From Parafrankia discariae (GTDB lineage Bacteria > Actinomycetota > Actinomycetes > Frankiales > Frankiaceae), in assembly GCF_000373365.1 (NCBI RefSeq), contig NZ_KB891241.1, positions 124,001 to 188,000 on the forward strand: a stretch of DNA of 64,000 bases, given 5' to 3'. Shown in pieces: positions 39,333-52,301 of the stretch. Numbering within the stretch: position 1 is the stretch's first letter; every line of letters begins with the position of its first letter. Both the position numbers and the translations under genes were made by a program. A model generated the notes under the pieces. It saw only the letters and a program-made list of their open reading frames with translations, ran no database searches and had not been told where the DNA came from.

Positions 39333-40262
39333 ATGGCGAATGTCGTCCGTAAGTACCTCCGCTACCTGTCGAAGCGGGCTGAGATCGAGCTGGAGAACCG
39401 CGCGGATCCGCGGGTCCAGATCGACCAGGCGATCGAGGCGGCCCGCCAGCAGCACGAGAAACTCGTCTCCCAGGCCGCCCTCGTCGTGGGCAACCAGCGC
39501 GAGATCGAGATGAAGATGGGCCGCCAGGTCGAGGACGTCACCAACCTCACCGAGTCGGCGCGCTCCGCTCTGATGCTCGCGGACAACGCCCGGGACGCCG
39601 GTGATCTGGCCACGGCGGTCCAGTACGAGCAGACCGCGCAGGCGTTCGCCAGCAAGCTGATCGCCGCCGAGGCGGCGCTGGAGGATCTCAAGGTCCTGCA
39701 CGAGCAGGCCGCGGCGTCGGCCGCGCAGGCGCGCGTGGCGGTCGAGGACAACACCGCCCGCATGCACCGCCAGCTCGCCGAGCGGACCCGCCTGCTCACC
39801 CAGATCGAGCACGCCGCCATGCACGAGCAGATGAGCAAGGCGATGGAGGGGATGTCGTCGCTTCCCCCGCCCGGTGACACGCCGACGCTGGCCGAGGTGC
39901 GGGACAAGGTCGAGAAGCGCTACGCGGTGGCGCTCGGCCGCCAGGAGCTCGCCTCGCAGGGCATGGAGGCCCGGATGCTCGAGGTGCGCCGCGCGACCAT
40001 GGACGCCCAGGCCGCCGGGCGCCTCGCCGAGCTGCGCGGAAGCATGGCCGGCGGCCACGGGGCGGTCCCGGTCGCGCCCGGGTCGGCGGGCCGGCCGGCG
40101 ATGCCGCCCGTACCACCCCCGCCGGGCCTCTCCGCCGGCCGGGCGCCGGGGGGCACCGGCGACGAGCGTCTGTCGTTGGGTAAGGCGGCGGGTGACTCCG
40201 CGCCGTCGCAGGGCGGCGCCACGCCGCCCGCGCCCGGTTCCCAGGACGCTCCGCCAGCCTGA
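39333..40262 (+). CDS. pspA: Phage-shock protein A (PspA/IM30 family)
   Basis: PspA is a peripheral membrane protein that supports the stressed membrane. It has 309 residues. The N-terminal amphipathic segment is MANVVRKYLRYLSKRAEIELENRADP; long helices follow, typical of the ESCRT-III-like PspA fold (QIDQAIEAARQQHEKLVSQAALVVGN). From about residue 225 on there is a Gly/Pro-rich tail not found in shorter PspA proteins. The ATG follows GACGAT by 6 nt (leaderless-like) and also has GAGG close by. A weak 16-bp tandem repeat follows 8 bp after its stop. Confidence 0.93.
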   Translation: MANVVRKYLRYLSKRAEIELENRADPRVQIDQAIEAARQQHEKLVSQAALVVGNQREIEMKMGRQVEDVTNLTESARSALMLADNARDAGDLATAVQYEQTAQAFASKLIAAEAALEDLKVLHEQAAASAAQARVAVEDNTARMHRQLAERTRLLTQIEHAAMHEQMSKAMEGMSSLPPPGDTPTLAEVRDKVEKRYAVALGRQELASQGMEARMLEVRRATMDAQAAGRLAELRGSMAGGHGAVPVAPGSAGRPAMPPVPPPPGLSAGRAPGGTGDERLSLGKAAGDSAPSQGGATPPAPGSQDAPPA

Positions 40263-40326
40263 ACCGGTCGCGATGATCGTTTGATCCGATGGTCGTTTGG
40301 GCCGTGGTGACTGCGGGAGGCTGTCG

Positions 40327-41319
40327 ATGACCGACTCCGGAGCCGACCCCACCGCCGGCCTCGCGGACTCCGCCACGCCAACGGGCCGGCAGGTCGGCCC
40401 GGAATCGTCGGCATTTCCCGGGGTGCCGGTCACGAGCGGTGATTCCGGTCGTGGCGCGCGCGGGAAACAGGCGCATTGGCGGCCAGAAGGAAGAAGTTCT
40501 TTTCACTTCGCCGATTCGGTCGACAGGACCGCGTTCGAGGGTTATCGAATTCGCGCCGCGGAACTCGCCGCGGCGGTCACGCCGGCGTTGCCCGACTGGA
40601 TCAGGGCCGACGTCGAACGCCGGTCGCTGGAAAGGTCGGAGCGCCGTTTCGGGCGTTCCGTCCGGCGCGCGCGGCGGCGCGCCGCCATTTCCACCCAGGC
40701 CTGGACGGCCGCCGCCGCCGCGTCACCCGCGGCGGCCTTCATCGACCACTCCTGGGGATGGTTCGTGTTCGGGGGAGCGGCGCTCGTCCGGGCCGGTCTG
40801 TCCTATCGGGAGCTGCGGGCATTCCAGGACACCGCTGACGCGCCCGCGCTGCCGGTGGTCCCCGCGCCGACGGCGATGGCGCTGCGCCGCTCGGCGGCCG
40901 CGCGCCCGCTGCGCCGGGGGGAGGCGGGGCTGGCCGCGCTCGTCGCGCTGGCCCGCTCGGTGGCGGACCACCCACCCGCGGCCCCGGTGCGTACGGCGGT
41001 GGCGGGCGCCGTGCGGCTGGTGGACGGCCTGCGGGTCAGCGCCGGGCAGGTCCTGGCCTGCGAGGCCGCGGCGCGGGCGGTGGCGGATCCGGCCCGGCGC
41101 GCGGGCATCCTGGCCACCTCGGCCCAGCTGCTCGACGGCATGAACCGCGCGGCCGACGCGCTGGACGGCCTGCTGGCCGCCGCGACCGAGATCGTCGGGA
41201 CCGTCGCGGCGCCCGCGGCCGAGCTGCGCCGGCTCACCGAGGACGTCGATCGGCTGCGCGCCTACGCCGATGGGCTATCCGAACTGATGGGATCCACCGG
41301 GCGAGGCCGCCCGACCTGA
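40327..41319 (+). CDS. PspA-associated membrane protein (PspM-like)
   Basis: A 330-residue protein directly after pspA. The position matches the small membrane partner (PspM, Rv2743c type) of the mycobacterial clgR-pspA operon. Residues 85-125 are highly basic (RRSLERSERRFGRSVRRARRR), followed by two short hydrophobic segments around 130-170 (AAAASPAAAFIDHSWGWFVFGGAAL). The rest is Ala-rich helix, with a possible coiled coil at 255-320. ATG at 40327 has GGGAGG at 6 nt. Assignment rests on position, the hydrophobic hairpin and helix content, not on a motif. Confidence 0.6.
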   Translation: MTDSGADPTAGLADSATPTGRQVGPESSAFPGVPVTSGDSGRGARGKQAHWRPEGRSSFHFADSVDRTAFEGYRIRAAELAAAVTPALPDWIRADVERRSLERSERRFGRSVRRARRRAAISTQAWTAAAAASPAAAFIDHSWGWFVFGGAALVRAGLSYRELRAFQDTADAPALPVVPAPTAMALRRSAAARPLRRGEAGLAALVALARSVADHPPAAPVRTAVAGAVRLVDGLRVSAGQVLACEAAARAVADPARRAGILATSAQLLDGMNRAADALDGLLAAATEIVGTVAAPAAELRRLTEDVDRLRAYADGLSELMGSTGRGRPT

Positions 41320-41729
41320 ACCGGCAGGATCTTCTTAGGTGTCACCTCCGCTTAACGTCCGGCCGGAGCCGGCGGGCCGTTCGGCCGGGCGTCGGCCAGC
41401 CGTTGTGCCTGCCCCACAGCGACTTTCCGCCGACCGGGTCAGATAAAGGTCATCCGCTTAAGTGCACAGTGACTATGCAGATTTAGCTTTCCCTTCGGCG
41501 CGGTGTACACCCGGGTTAGCACCATGGAGTGGGAGATGGGTTTGAATATGTGACGGGGGTTATGGCGCGCACGCTGCGATTGCCTTAATGTCCCACATGT
41601 CCGATCGGCGATTGTGGCGTCGGGTGACGAGGGGAGCGTCGTCCACGTTTTCATCGCCGCCGTGCGATGGCCAGACCGGCGGTCCCGGACGTCCGGATGG
41701 CATGACGCAGCCAGGCAGGTGGAAGTGCC
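41320..41729 (+). other. 410-bp AT-rich spacer upstream of the sigma-like gene
   Basis: The stretch 41435-41600 is visibly richer in A/T than anything else in the window (AGATAAAGG, CTTAAGTGC, CAGATTTAGC, GAATATGTG). It also holds the palindrome AGGTGTCACCT at 41337-41347. No gene is supported: a minus-strand 71-codon frame (41439-41654) has no family features or binding site. Likely promoter or operator DNA for the next gene. Confidence 0.55.
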
Positions 41730-42302
41730 ATGACGCTAATTATTGGGGAAGAGAACGAGTCCCCGACCTCACAGCCGGCCCGGCAGGCAGCTCAGGCGGC
41801 ACCGCTCGCTGCCGTCGACCAGCCGTTCAGCGGTGACCGGTGGTCGCTCGTCCTGCCGCACCGCGAACGACTGGTACACATTGCGCGCAGGCGGCTGCCC
41901 AGCACCGCCGACGCGGAGGACTGCGCGCAGGAGGCACTCGTGCGCGCGGCGGGGTTCCGCAACCTCGACAGCCACCGAGTCGGTCAGTTCCTGACCACGA
42001 CCGTGCTCCGGCTGTGCGTTGATCATCACCGTGCGCGGATGCGCGCGGACCGTGCGATGGCCCGCAGCGTCGCGGCGCCCAGTGACCCCGGCCCCGAGGA
42101 CTCGACCTGCGACCGCGCGGAGGCGCTCTGGTTGCTCGACCAGACCCGTCGCCTGCGTGGCCGCGAGCGGCAGATCATGATGGCCCGTGCCGCTGGCCGG
42201 ACCACCCGACAGGCCGCCGACGACCTGTCCATCAGCGTGAAGGCGGCCGAGGGCGCGTTCACCCGGGGCCGTGCCCGCCTGCTGGCGGCCAGCCGGGTGT
42301 GA
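41730..42302 (+). CDS. ECF-type sigma factor-like protein
   Basis: A 190-residue protein with the two-domain plan of ECF sigma factors. Region 2 lies at about residues 35-100 (LVHIARRRLPSTADAEDCAQEALVRAA) and region 4 at about 130-185 (LRGRERQIMMARAAGRTTRQAADDLSISVKAAEGAFTRGRARL). The linker holds SDPGPEDSTCDRAEAL. An N-terminal extension of about 30 residues precedes region 2. ATG 41730 has GGTGGAAG upstream. No anti-sigma gene is adjacent. Its 3' end overlaps the convergent nei gene by 44 bp. It could be a sigma factor or a response-type HTH protein of the same fold. Confidence 0.75.
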   Translation: MTLIIGEENESPTSQPARQAAQAAPLAAVDQPFSGDRWSLVLPHRERLVHIARRRLPSTADAEDCAQEALVRAAGFRNLDSHRVGQFLTTTVLRLCVDHHRARMRADRAMARSVAAPSDPGPEDSTCDRAEALWLLDQTRRLRGRERQIMMARAAGRTTRQAADDLSISVKAAEGAFTRGRARLLAASRV

Positions 42303-43302
42303 CGCCCCGGCGGCCGGGGCGAACATCCCACCCGCCGGCCGCGGCCCCCGGAGCGGGGCCGGGCTGGCAGGTCGGGCACCACGCGGTGACCCGACCGTCC
42401 TGATCCTCGATGTCGACGGACCCACCGACGTCGCGGGCGAGCCGGCCACCGTCACGCCGGCCGTCCTCGCGCCGGTCGTGGTCACGCCGGGCCTGGCCGT
42501 GGGACCCCTGAGAACGGGGCCCGGCGGCACGCGCCGGCGATCCGCGCCCGGGCGAACTCTGGGTGGCCGTCCGCTGCTCCTGACGGCGGACGAGCGTGCC
42601 GCAGCGCCGACAGGGCCTGCCTGCGCGTCCGTACACCCAATGCTGTTCGCCCGGGCGGGCGGATCCGGTCGTCACCTGGTGCCCGCCCCGTGCCCCGGCC
42701 CTGATCATCGCCTGGGCGCGGCGGACCAGCCCTTCAAGATCTCCTACTTCGCCGACCGGGGTCCACGGGCTCACTCCGGCGAGGAAACACGCCTCCGTCC
42801 GCCAGATGTTGCCCAGCCCGGCCAGCAGCCGCTGGTCGAGCAGCGCTGACCCGATCTCCCGGGTCGGCTCGGCGCGCAGGTTCGCCACGGCGCGGTCGAG
42901 GTCCCAGTCCACGCCGAGGACGTCCGGGCCCAGGTGTCCGACGACCCGGTCCTCCTGCTCGGTCGGCAGGATCTCGACGACCGGCAGCCGGTAGCCGACG
43001 GCCACCTGTTCCGCGGTGACCAGTACCACCCGGACCTGCCAGGCCGGTCCCCCGGACCAGCGCGAGCCGGGCCGGTAGAGATGCCATGAGCCTTCCATCC
43101 TGAAGTGGGTGTGCAGGGTGAGGCCACCCTCGACCCGGGTCAGCAGGTGCTTGCCGCGTGGTCGGACGGTGCTGACCCGCCGTCCGCTCAGGTCGGCGGT
43201 AGCCAGTGACGGCACCCGGAAGTCCGAGCGCAACAGCATTCGGCCGGCGAGCGCGGTGTCCATCCGCCGCGCCGCCAGCCAGACCGTGTCACCTTCGGGC
43301 AC
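42259..43302 (-). CDS. nei: Endonuclease VIII/Fpg-family DNA glycosylase with expanded zinc finger
   Basis: Nei-type glycosylase/AP lyase that removes oxidised bases. It has 347 residues; relatives have about 255-290. The active-site start PEGDTVW is intact, with Pro2 as nucleophile after Met removal, and Glu3. The conserved Lys lies in RGKHLLT, and the H2TH region follows (LLDQRLLAGLGNIWRTEACFLAG). The zinc finger is split: the first pair CRRC is at about residues 231-234 and the second CPTC at about 309-312. About 74 residues lie between them instead of the usual 16 or so. GTG at 43302. It lies 79 bp downstream of the MFS gene in the lhr-MFS-nei series. Confidence 0.9.
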   Translation of the reverse strand: MPEGDTVWLAARRMDTALAGRMLLRSDFRVPSLATADLSGRRVSTVRPRGKHLLTRVEGGLTLHTHFRMEGSWHLYRPGSRWSGGPAWQVRVVLVTAEQVAVGYRLPVVEILPTEQEDRVVGHLGPDVLGVDWDLDRAVANLRAEPTREIGSALLDQRLLAGLGNIWRTEACFLAGVSPWTPVGEVGDLEGLVRRAQAMIRAGARGGHQVTTGSARPGEQHWVYGRAGRPCRRCGTLVRRQEQRTATQSSPGRGSPARAAGPRSQGSHGQARRDHDRREDGRRDGGRLARDVGGSVDIEDQDGRVTAWCPTCQPGPAPGAAAGGWDVRPGRRGVTPGWPPAGGHGPG

Positions 43303-43381
43303 ACCCCATGGTGCCCACGGCCGGGACCCGCCGACCTGTCAGGACACGGATCGTCACGACCTGACCGCCCGGACGCGCCCC

Positions 43382-44766
43382 TCAGGACGCCGCGGGGAAC
43401 GTCCTGGACGGCGCCCGGCGGATGACGGCGGCGCCCAGCACGGCGACGGCCGCGGTCAGCGCGAAGACCACACCCAGCCCAGTCGCGGGGGTCCCGGTGG
43501 AGGCCTCGCTGGCGGCGACGGCCACCCCGCCGAGACCTGTCCCGAACGCCGTTCCGAGGTTGTCCGAGAGGGTCACCGAACTGGAGGCCGTGCCGTGCCG
43601 CTCCGGCGGTGTCTCGGCGAGGACGAGGCTCACGATCGGCGAGTACGCCAGGCCCATCCCGAGCCCGGCCATCCCCCAGCAGACGACCGGCACCGCCAGC
43701 GGGACGACGTCCACCAGGACCAGGCCGAAGCCCGCCGTGCCGCCCGCGACCAGGAGCAGGCCGGAGCGGATCAGCGCCCGCCCCGGGTAGCGCCCGGCCA
43801 GCCGCGCCTGCGTCCAGGAGCCGGTGGTCCAGGTCACGGTCGCGACGGTGACCGCCGTGCCGGCGACCGTCGTGGACTGGTCGCGCACCGCCGTGATGGC
43901 CAGCGGGACGAAGGTGTCGGCGCCGAAGAAGGCGAAGGTCAGCAACCCGCGGGCGGCCACCGCCGCCGCGATGCCGGGCCGCGCGCGCAGCGTCCCCTCC
44001 GGAAGCAGGACACGTAGCGGCCGGTAGGCGAGCAGCCCGCCGGCGAGGACCGGCGCGATCCCCAGCGGCGACCGGCTCGTCAGCCCGGCCAGGATGAGGC
44101 CGGCACCGACGCTCACCCGGATCGCGGCGACGAAACGCCGCCCCGCCCCACCGGCGGGTGCGGTCGGCGGCGGCCCCAGCCCGCCCAGCGCGCGGACCGT
44201 GAGCGCCCCGGCCACCACCACCAGCGGGAGCAGCCCGCCGAAGACCCAGCGCCAGCCGGCGTGCTCGGCGACGAGCGCCGAGGTCACCGGCCCGACCAGC
44301 CCGGGCACCACCCAGGCGGTGGACGTCACCGCGAACATCCTGGGCCGCTGCGACTCCGGGTAGGCGCGCCCGATCGTCGCGTACAGCACGGCGGGCACCG
44401 CGCCGCCGCCGAGACCCTGCAGAATGCGGCCGGCCACCAGGATCTCCATGGTCGGCGCGAGGGCGGCCACGGCGAGGCCGGCGCCGAACAGCGAGAGCCC
44501 GACGGTGAACGGGCGCACCGCGCCGACCCGGTCCGTCTCCGCCCCGGCGATCACCACCCCGACGAGCAGGCCGAGGAAGAACCCGCTGGTCGTCCAGCCG
44601 TACAGGGACAGGCCGCGCAGGTCGGCGGCGACCTCCGGCAGCACGGTGACGACCGCCATCGCCTCGAAGGCGATCAGCGTGACGGTGCTGACGAGGCCGA
44701 TCGTCAGGCCGCGCAGGCTCGGGTCCCACGGGGTGGGCACGCGGCCGGGCTCCTCCCGCGCCGTGG

Positions 44767-44770
<4 letters not shown>
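43382..44770 (-). CDS. MFS transporter (drug-resistance exporter type)
   Basis: A 462-residue major facilitator. About 12-14 hydrophobic helices span the chain. The family motifs GAETDRVGAVRPF (motif A-like) and LVAGRILQGLGGGAVPAVLYATIGRAYPE (motif C-like, EmrB/QacA type) are present. It is likely a proton-coupled exporter; the substrate is unknown. GTG at 44770 overlaps the lhr stop (GTGA), so the two are translated as a unit. Earlier in-frame starts would lie inside lhr and add only a Gly/Arg/Pro-rich, non-hydrophobic stretch. Finding a transporter inserted between two repair genes is unusual. Confidence 0.88.
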
Positions 44771-49539
<4,769 letters not shown>

Positions 49540-49569
49540 GTGCACCAGTCTGCGTCCTGCCACCGACAC
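49540..49569 (-). promoter_or_regulatory. PafBC-type (RecA-NDp) promoter of lhr
   Basis: On the minus strand GTGTCGGTG (49569-49561), 8 nt, then CAGACT (49552-49547), then 7 nt to the GTG start. The mycobacterial DNA-damage promoter consensus is TTGTCGGTG-N8-TANNNT: 8 of 9 upstream bases match, the spacing is exact, and only the T of the -10 box differs. Confidence 0.6.
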
Positions 49570-49664
49570 AACTGGCCCCACCACACAACTCGCCGGCTGC
49601 GCGGCTCCGGCGCGGGACGTCCCGCGCCGGGAGAGCGGGCGGGCGGTCCGTGCACACTGGTCCC

Positions 49665-49859
49665 GTGCGACTGACCGAGTTCTGGGCGAACATGAACAAG
49701 CAGTTCGGCGCGGCGTACGCGGACTCGCTGGCCCGCGATCACGTGATCGCCGGGCTGGGTGGGGCGACCGTCGAGGGCGCGCTGGGCCGGGGCGACGACC
49801 TCAAACGGGTGTGGCGTGCCGTCTGCGACGAGTTCAACGTGCCGGCCCGCGACCGCTGA
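49665..49859 (+). CDS. DUF3046 family protein
   Basis: A 64-residue protein of the DUF3046 family, which sits immediately upstream of recA in many actinobacteria. It shows the family pattern RLTEFW...FGAAYADSLARDHV...LGG...RVWRAVCDEFNVP. GTG at 49665 is chosen because homologues begin MRLTEFW. CACACT lies 6 nt before it, a possible -10 for a leaderless mRNA. It is divergent from lhr (125-bp gap) and 324 bp before the recA leader. Function unknown; no membrane segment. Confidence 0.85.
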   Translation: MRLTEFWANMNKQFGAAYADSLARDHVIAGLGGATVEGALGRGDDLKRVWRAVCDEFNVPARDR

Positions 49860-50085
49860 CGCGGCGACCGCCGAGGCCCGCCCGTGGCCTGGCTGCCGGC
49901 TCGGTCACAGGCCCCTCGCCAGCCACCCTGCCGGCACCCTTGCCGGCTCGGCCGTCGGTCGGGCTCGTTCGGGCGGCGACGCTCGGCGTCGGGCGGCCCG
50001 GTGCGGCCACCCGCCGTGCCGGGGGTATGCGCGTGGTGTGCCGGAACCACCCGTTCGGGTGGGCACCGGCGTGTCGCTGCGGCTT

Positions 50086-50099
50086 CGAACGGATGTTCG
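50086..50099 (+). promoter_or_regulatory. LexA (SOS) box of recA
   Basis: CGAACGGATGTTCG matches the Gram-positive SOS box CGAAC-N4-GTTCG exactly, with perfect dyad symmetry. It lies 85 nt before the predicted recA transcription start. Confidence 0.85.
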
Positions 50100-50106
50100 G
50101 CTAGTG

Positions 50107-50133
50107 TTGTCCACATGCGCTCAGTTGTCCACA
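50107..50133 (+). promoter_or_regulatory. Two DnaA-box-like TTGTCCACA sequences
   Basis: TTGTCCACA occurs at 50107-50115 and 50125-50133, in the same orientation and 18 bp apart. It is the actinobacterial consensus DnaA box. They lie between the SOS box and the recA promoter; whether DnaA binds is unknown. Confidence 0.6.
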
Positions 50134-50154
50134 GAGGCCACCCGGCTATCGAAA

Positions 50155-50183
50155 CTGTCGGACCCACCCCCTAGCGTCGGATC
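50155..50183 (+). promoter_or_regulatory. RecA-NDp/PafBC-type promoter of recA
   Basis: CTGTCGGAC (50155-50163), 8 nt, then TAGCGT (50172-50177). It keeps the TGTCGG core, the exact N8 spacing and the TANNNT box of the LexA-independent damage promoter. Predicted transcription start near 50184. Confidence 0.6.
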
Positions 50184-50222
50184 GTGGCCAAGACTCGAGG
50201 ACCTCAGCCGGGAGTAACCCAA

Positions 50223-51260
50223 ATGGTAGGACCCGACCGCGAGAAGGCGTTGGAGAACGCCCTTGCGCAGATCGACAAGCAGTTCGGCAAGGGCTCGATC
50301 ATGCGGCTGGGTGACGACACCCGCCCGCCGATCCAGGTCATCCCGACTGGATCCATCGCCCTGGATGTCGCGCTCGGTATCGGGGGCTACCCTCGCGGGC
50401 GTGTCATCGAGATCTATGGGCCGGAGTCATCCGGAAAAACCACGGTCGCGCTGCACGCGGTGGCGAACGCGCAGGCGGCCGGCGGCATCGCGGCCTTCAT
50501 CGACGCCGAGCACGCGCTTGATCCGGAGTACGCGGGGAAGCTCGGCGTCGACACCGACGCGCTGCTCATCTCCCAGCCCGACACGGGGGAGCAGGCGCTG
50601 GAGATCGCCGACATGCTGATCCGTTCCGGCGCGCTGGACATCATCGTCATCGACTCGGTCGCGGCGCTGGTACCGCGGGCCGAGATCGAGGGGGAGATGG
50701 GCGACAGCCACGTGGGTCTGCAGGCCCGGCTGATGTCGCAGGCGCTGCGGAAGATCACCGGGGCGCTCGCGAACTCCGGCACCACCGCCGTCTTCATCAA
50801 CCAGCTCCGCGAGAAGGTCGGCGTCATGTTCGGCTCGCCGGAGACCACCACCGGCGGAAAGGCGTTGAAGTTCTACGCCTCCGTCCGGCTCGACGTACGC
50901 CGCATCGAGACGCTGAAGGACGGTGCCGAGGCGGTCGGTAACCGGACCAGGATCAAGGTGGTCAAGAACAAGATGGCCCCGCCGTTCCGGACCGCCGAGT
51001 TCGACATCGTCTACGGCGGCGGTATCAGCCGCGAGGGCTCCCTGATCGATATGGGCGTCGAGCACGGCATCATCCGCAAGTCCGGTGCCTGGTACACCTA
51101 TGACGGCGACCAGCTCGGCCAGGGCAAGGAGAACGCGCGGTCATTCCTCCGCGACAACCCGGATCTGGCCAACGAGATCGAAAAGCGGATCAAGGAGAAG
51201 CTCGGTCTCTCCCCGACGCTGGACGCTGACGCTCCCGCACCGGTTCCGGTGGACCTCTGA
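50223..51260 (+). CDS. recA: Recombinase RecA
   Basis: RecA forms filaments on single-stranded DNA for recombination and LexA cleavage. It has 345 residues, full family length. Motifs: GPESSGKT (Walker A), [12 protein letters not shown] (Walker B), loop L1 [21 protein letters not shown], loop L2 with [23 protein letters not shown] at 50223 has GGAG at 8 nt and matches the family N-terminus. However, a GTG at 50184 sits exactly 6 nt after the -10 box and is in frame, so a leaderless form 13 residues longer is possible. No intein is present. recX follows after 11 bp. Confidence 0.98.
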   Translation: MVGPDREKALENALAQIDKQFGKGSIMRLGDDTRPPIQVIPTGSIALDVALGIGGYPRGRVIEIYGPESSGKTTVALHAVANAQAAGGIAAFIDAEHALDPEYAGKLGVDTDALLISQPDTGEQALEIADMLIRSGALDIIVIDSVAALVPRAEIEGEMGDSHVGLQARLMSQALRKITGALANSGTTAVFINQLREKVGVMFGSPETTTGGKALKFYASVRLDVRRIETLKDGAEAVGNRTRIKVVKNKMAPPFRTAEFDIVYGGGISREGSLIDMGVEHGIIRKSGAWYTYDGDQLGQGKENARSFLRDNPDLANEIEKRIKEKLGLSPTLDADAPAPVPVDL

Positions 51261-51271
51261 CCGGGGGAGCG

Positions 51272-51946
51272 GTGTCCCGGCAGGAGCCGTTCCCGGCGGC
51301 TGAGCCATGGGGGACCACGACGGGCTGGCCCGTGGCGGGTGAGGAGTCCACCGGGCCTGGCGGCGCGGGTGCGTCGCCGGCCCGGCAGGCGCGGGCGGCT
51401 CGATCCACGGCCGCCGCGGGGGCCGCGGGCGATGATGCTGTCGCCGTCGCGCGGGAGATCTGCCTGAGTCAGCTCGCGGCGCGGCCTCGCAGCCGGGCCG
51501 AGCTCGCCACCGTGCTGCGGCGGCGCGGCGTCGCGGACGATGTGGCAGAGCAGGTGCTCGACCGTCTGGTGGAGGTCGGCCTGATCGACGACGAGGCGTT
51601 CGCGGCCGCGTTCGTCTCCTCGGCTCGGGCGGGTCGGGGTCTGGGCCGCCGGGCCCTGGCGACCGAGCTGCGGCGGCGCGGTGTCGCGCCCGAGGCCTCG
51701 GAGACCGCCCTGGCGGCAGTGGGCGCCGAGGACGAGGAGGAGACCGCTCGCGCCCTGGTCGCCCGCCGCCTGCGCGCGATGGACGGCCTGCCCGCCCCGG
51801 TGCGGGTCCGTCGCCTCATCGCGTTGCTCGCTCGGAAGGGCTACGATCTCGAGCTCGCGCGCCGGGTGGTCACGGCCGCGGTACCGGACGCGGACGACGA
51901 CGCGGACGGCGACGCGCACAGCCTGGACCAGCATCGGAGCGTCTGA
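51272..51946 (+). CDS. recX: Regulatory protein RecX
   Basis: RecX binds RecA filaments and limits their activity. It has 224 residues. The first 55 are a non-conserved Ala/Gly/Pro stretch; the RecX three-helix repeats follow: AREICLSQLAARPRSRAELATVLRRRGV, DRLVEVGLIDDEAFAAAFV and GLGRRALATELRRRGV. GTG at 51272 follows GGGGGAG. It is 11 bp from recA, so the two are co-transcribed. The family sequence is short and variable; the context makes the call secure. Confidence 0.94.
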   Translation: MSRQEPFPAAEPWGTTTGWPVAGEESTGPGGAGASPARQARAARSTAAAGAAGDDAVAVAREICLSQLAARPRSRAELATVLRRRGVADDVAEQVLDRLVEVGLIDDEAFAAAFVSSARAGRGLGRRALATELRRRGVAPEASETALAAVGAEDEEETARALVARRLRAMDGLPAPVRVRRLIALLARKGYDLELARRVVTAAVPDADDDADGDAHSLDQHRSV

Positions 51947-52301
51947 TCTGGGCCCGGGGCCGCCGCGCCGCCGAAAGGGTGGCGGTTCTGGTCCGAGGCC
52001 CCCGGGGCTCGCTGATGTTTTTCTTGACCGCATGAAAGCGGCAGATCTACCCTTCCACAAAGGTGCGAGGACTACCGCGCGTATGCGGTCCAGATAGCTG
52101 GCACAACTTCACATCAGGGCGAGCGTTCCTGCGGAACTCGGGCGTCGCGTGCCGGCACGGCCACGGCTTTCTACCCGTGCGTGCTGCTCACGGCCTGTTT
52201 TTCAGGGATCCGTCGATGCATGTGCTCGTCCAGTGCCTGGTCCGGTCCCGCGCCGCTCACGCCTGTCCTGACAGGTGCAGACGGAGGCGGGAGGAGCAAC
52301 C
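51947..52301 (+). other. 355-bp spacer and leader before RNase Y
   Basis: Apart from the promoter at 52024-52053, it holds a short dyad GTTCC-TGC-GGAAC near 52125. If that promoter is used, rny has a leader of about 240 nt. No gene is supported. Confidence 0.5.
52024..52053 (+). promoter_or_regulatory. Sigma-A-type promoter for rny
   Basis: TTGACC (52024-52029) and TACCCT (52048-52053) with an 18-bp spacer, in a locally AT-richer stretch. This is the best -35/-10 pair in the window. Confidence 0.6.

Larger units (their letters stand above)
49860..50183 (+). other. Spacer between the DUF3046 gene and the recA transcript
   Basis: The first 225 bp hold nothing recognisable. The last 100 bp carry an SOS box, two DnaA-box-like 9-mers and a damage-type promoter, listed separately. 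Confidence 0.6.

Noticed and set aside
41439-41654. 71-codon minus-strand frame in the AT-rich spacer
   Set aside because: Its composition is less GC-biased, which made it tempting, but it has no ribosome binding site, no motif and no neighbour in the same direction.
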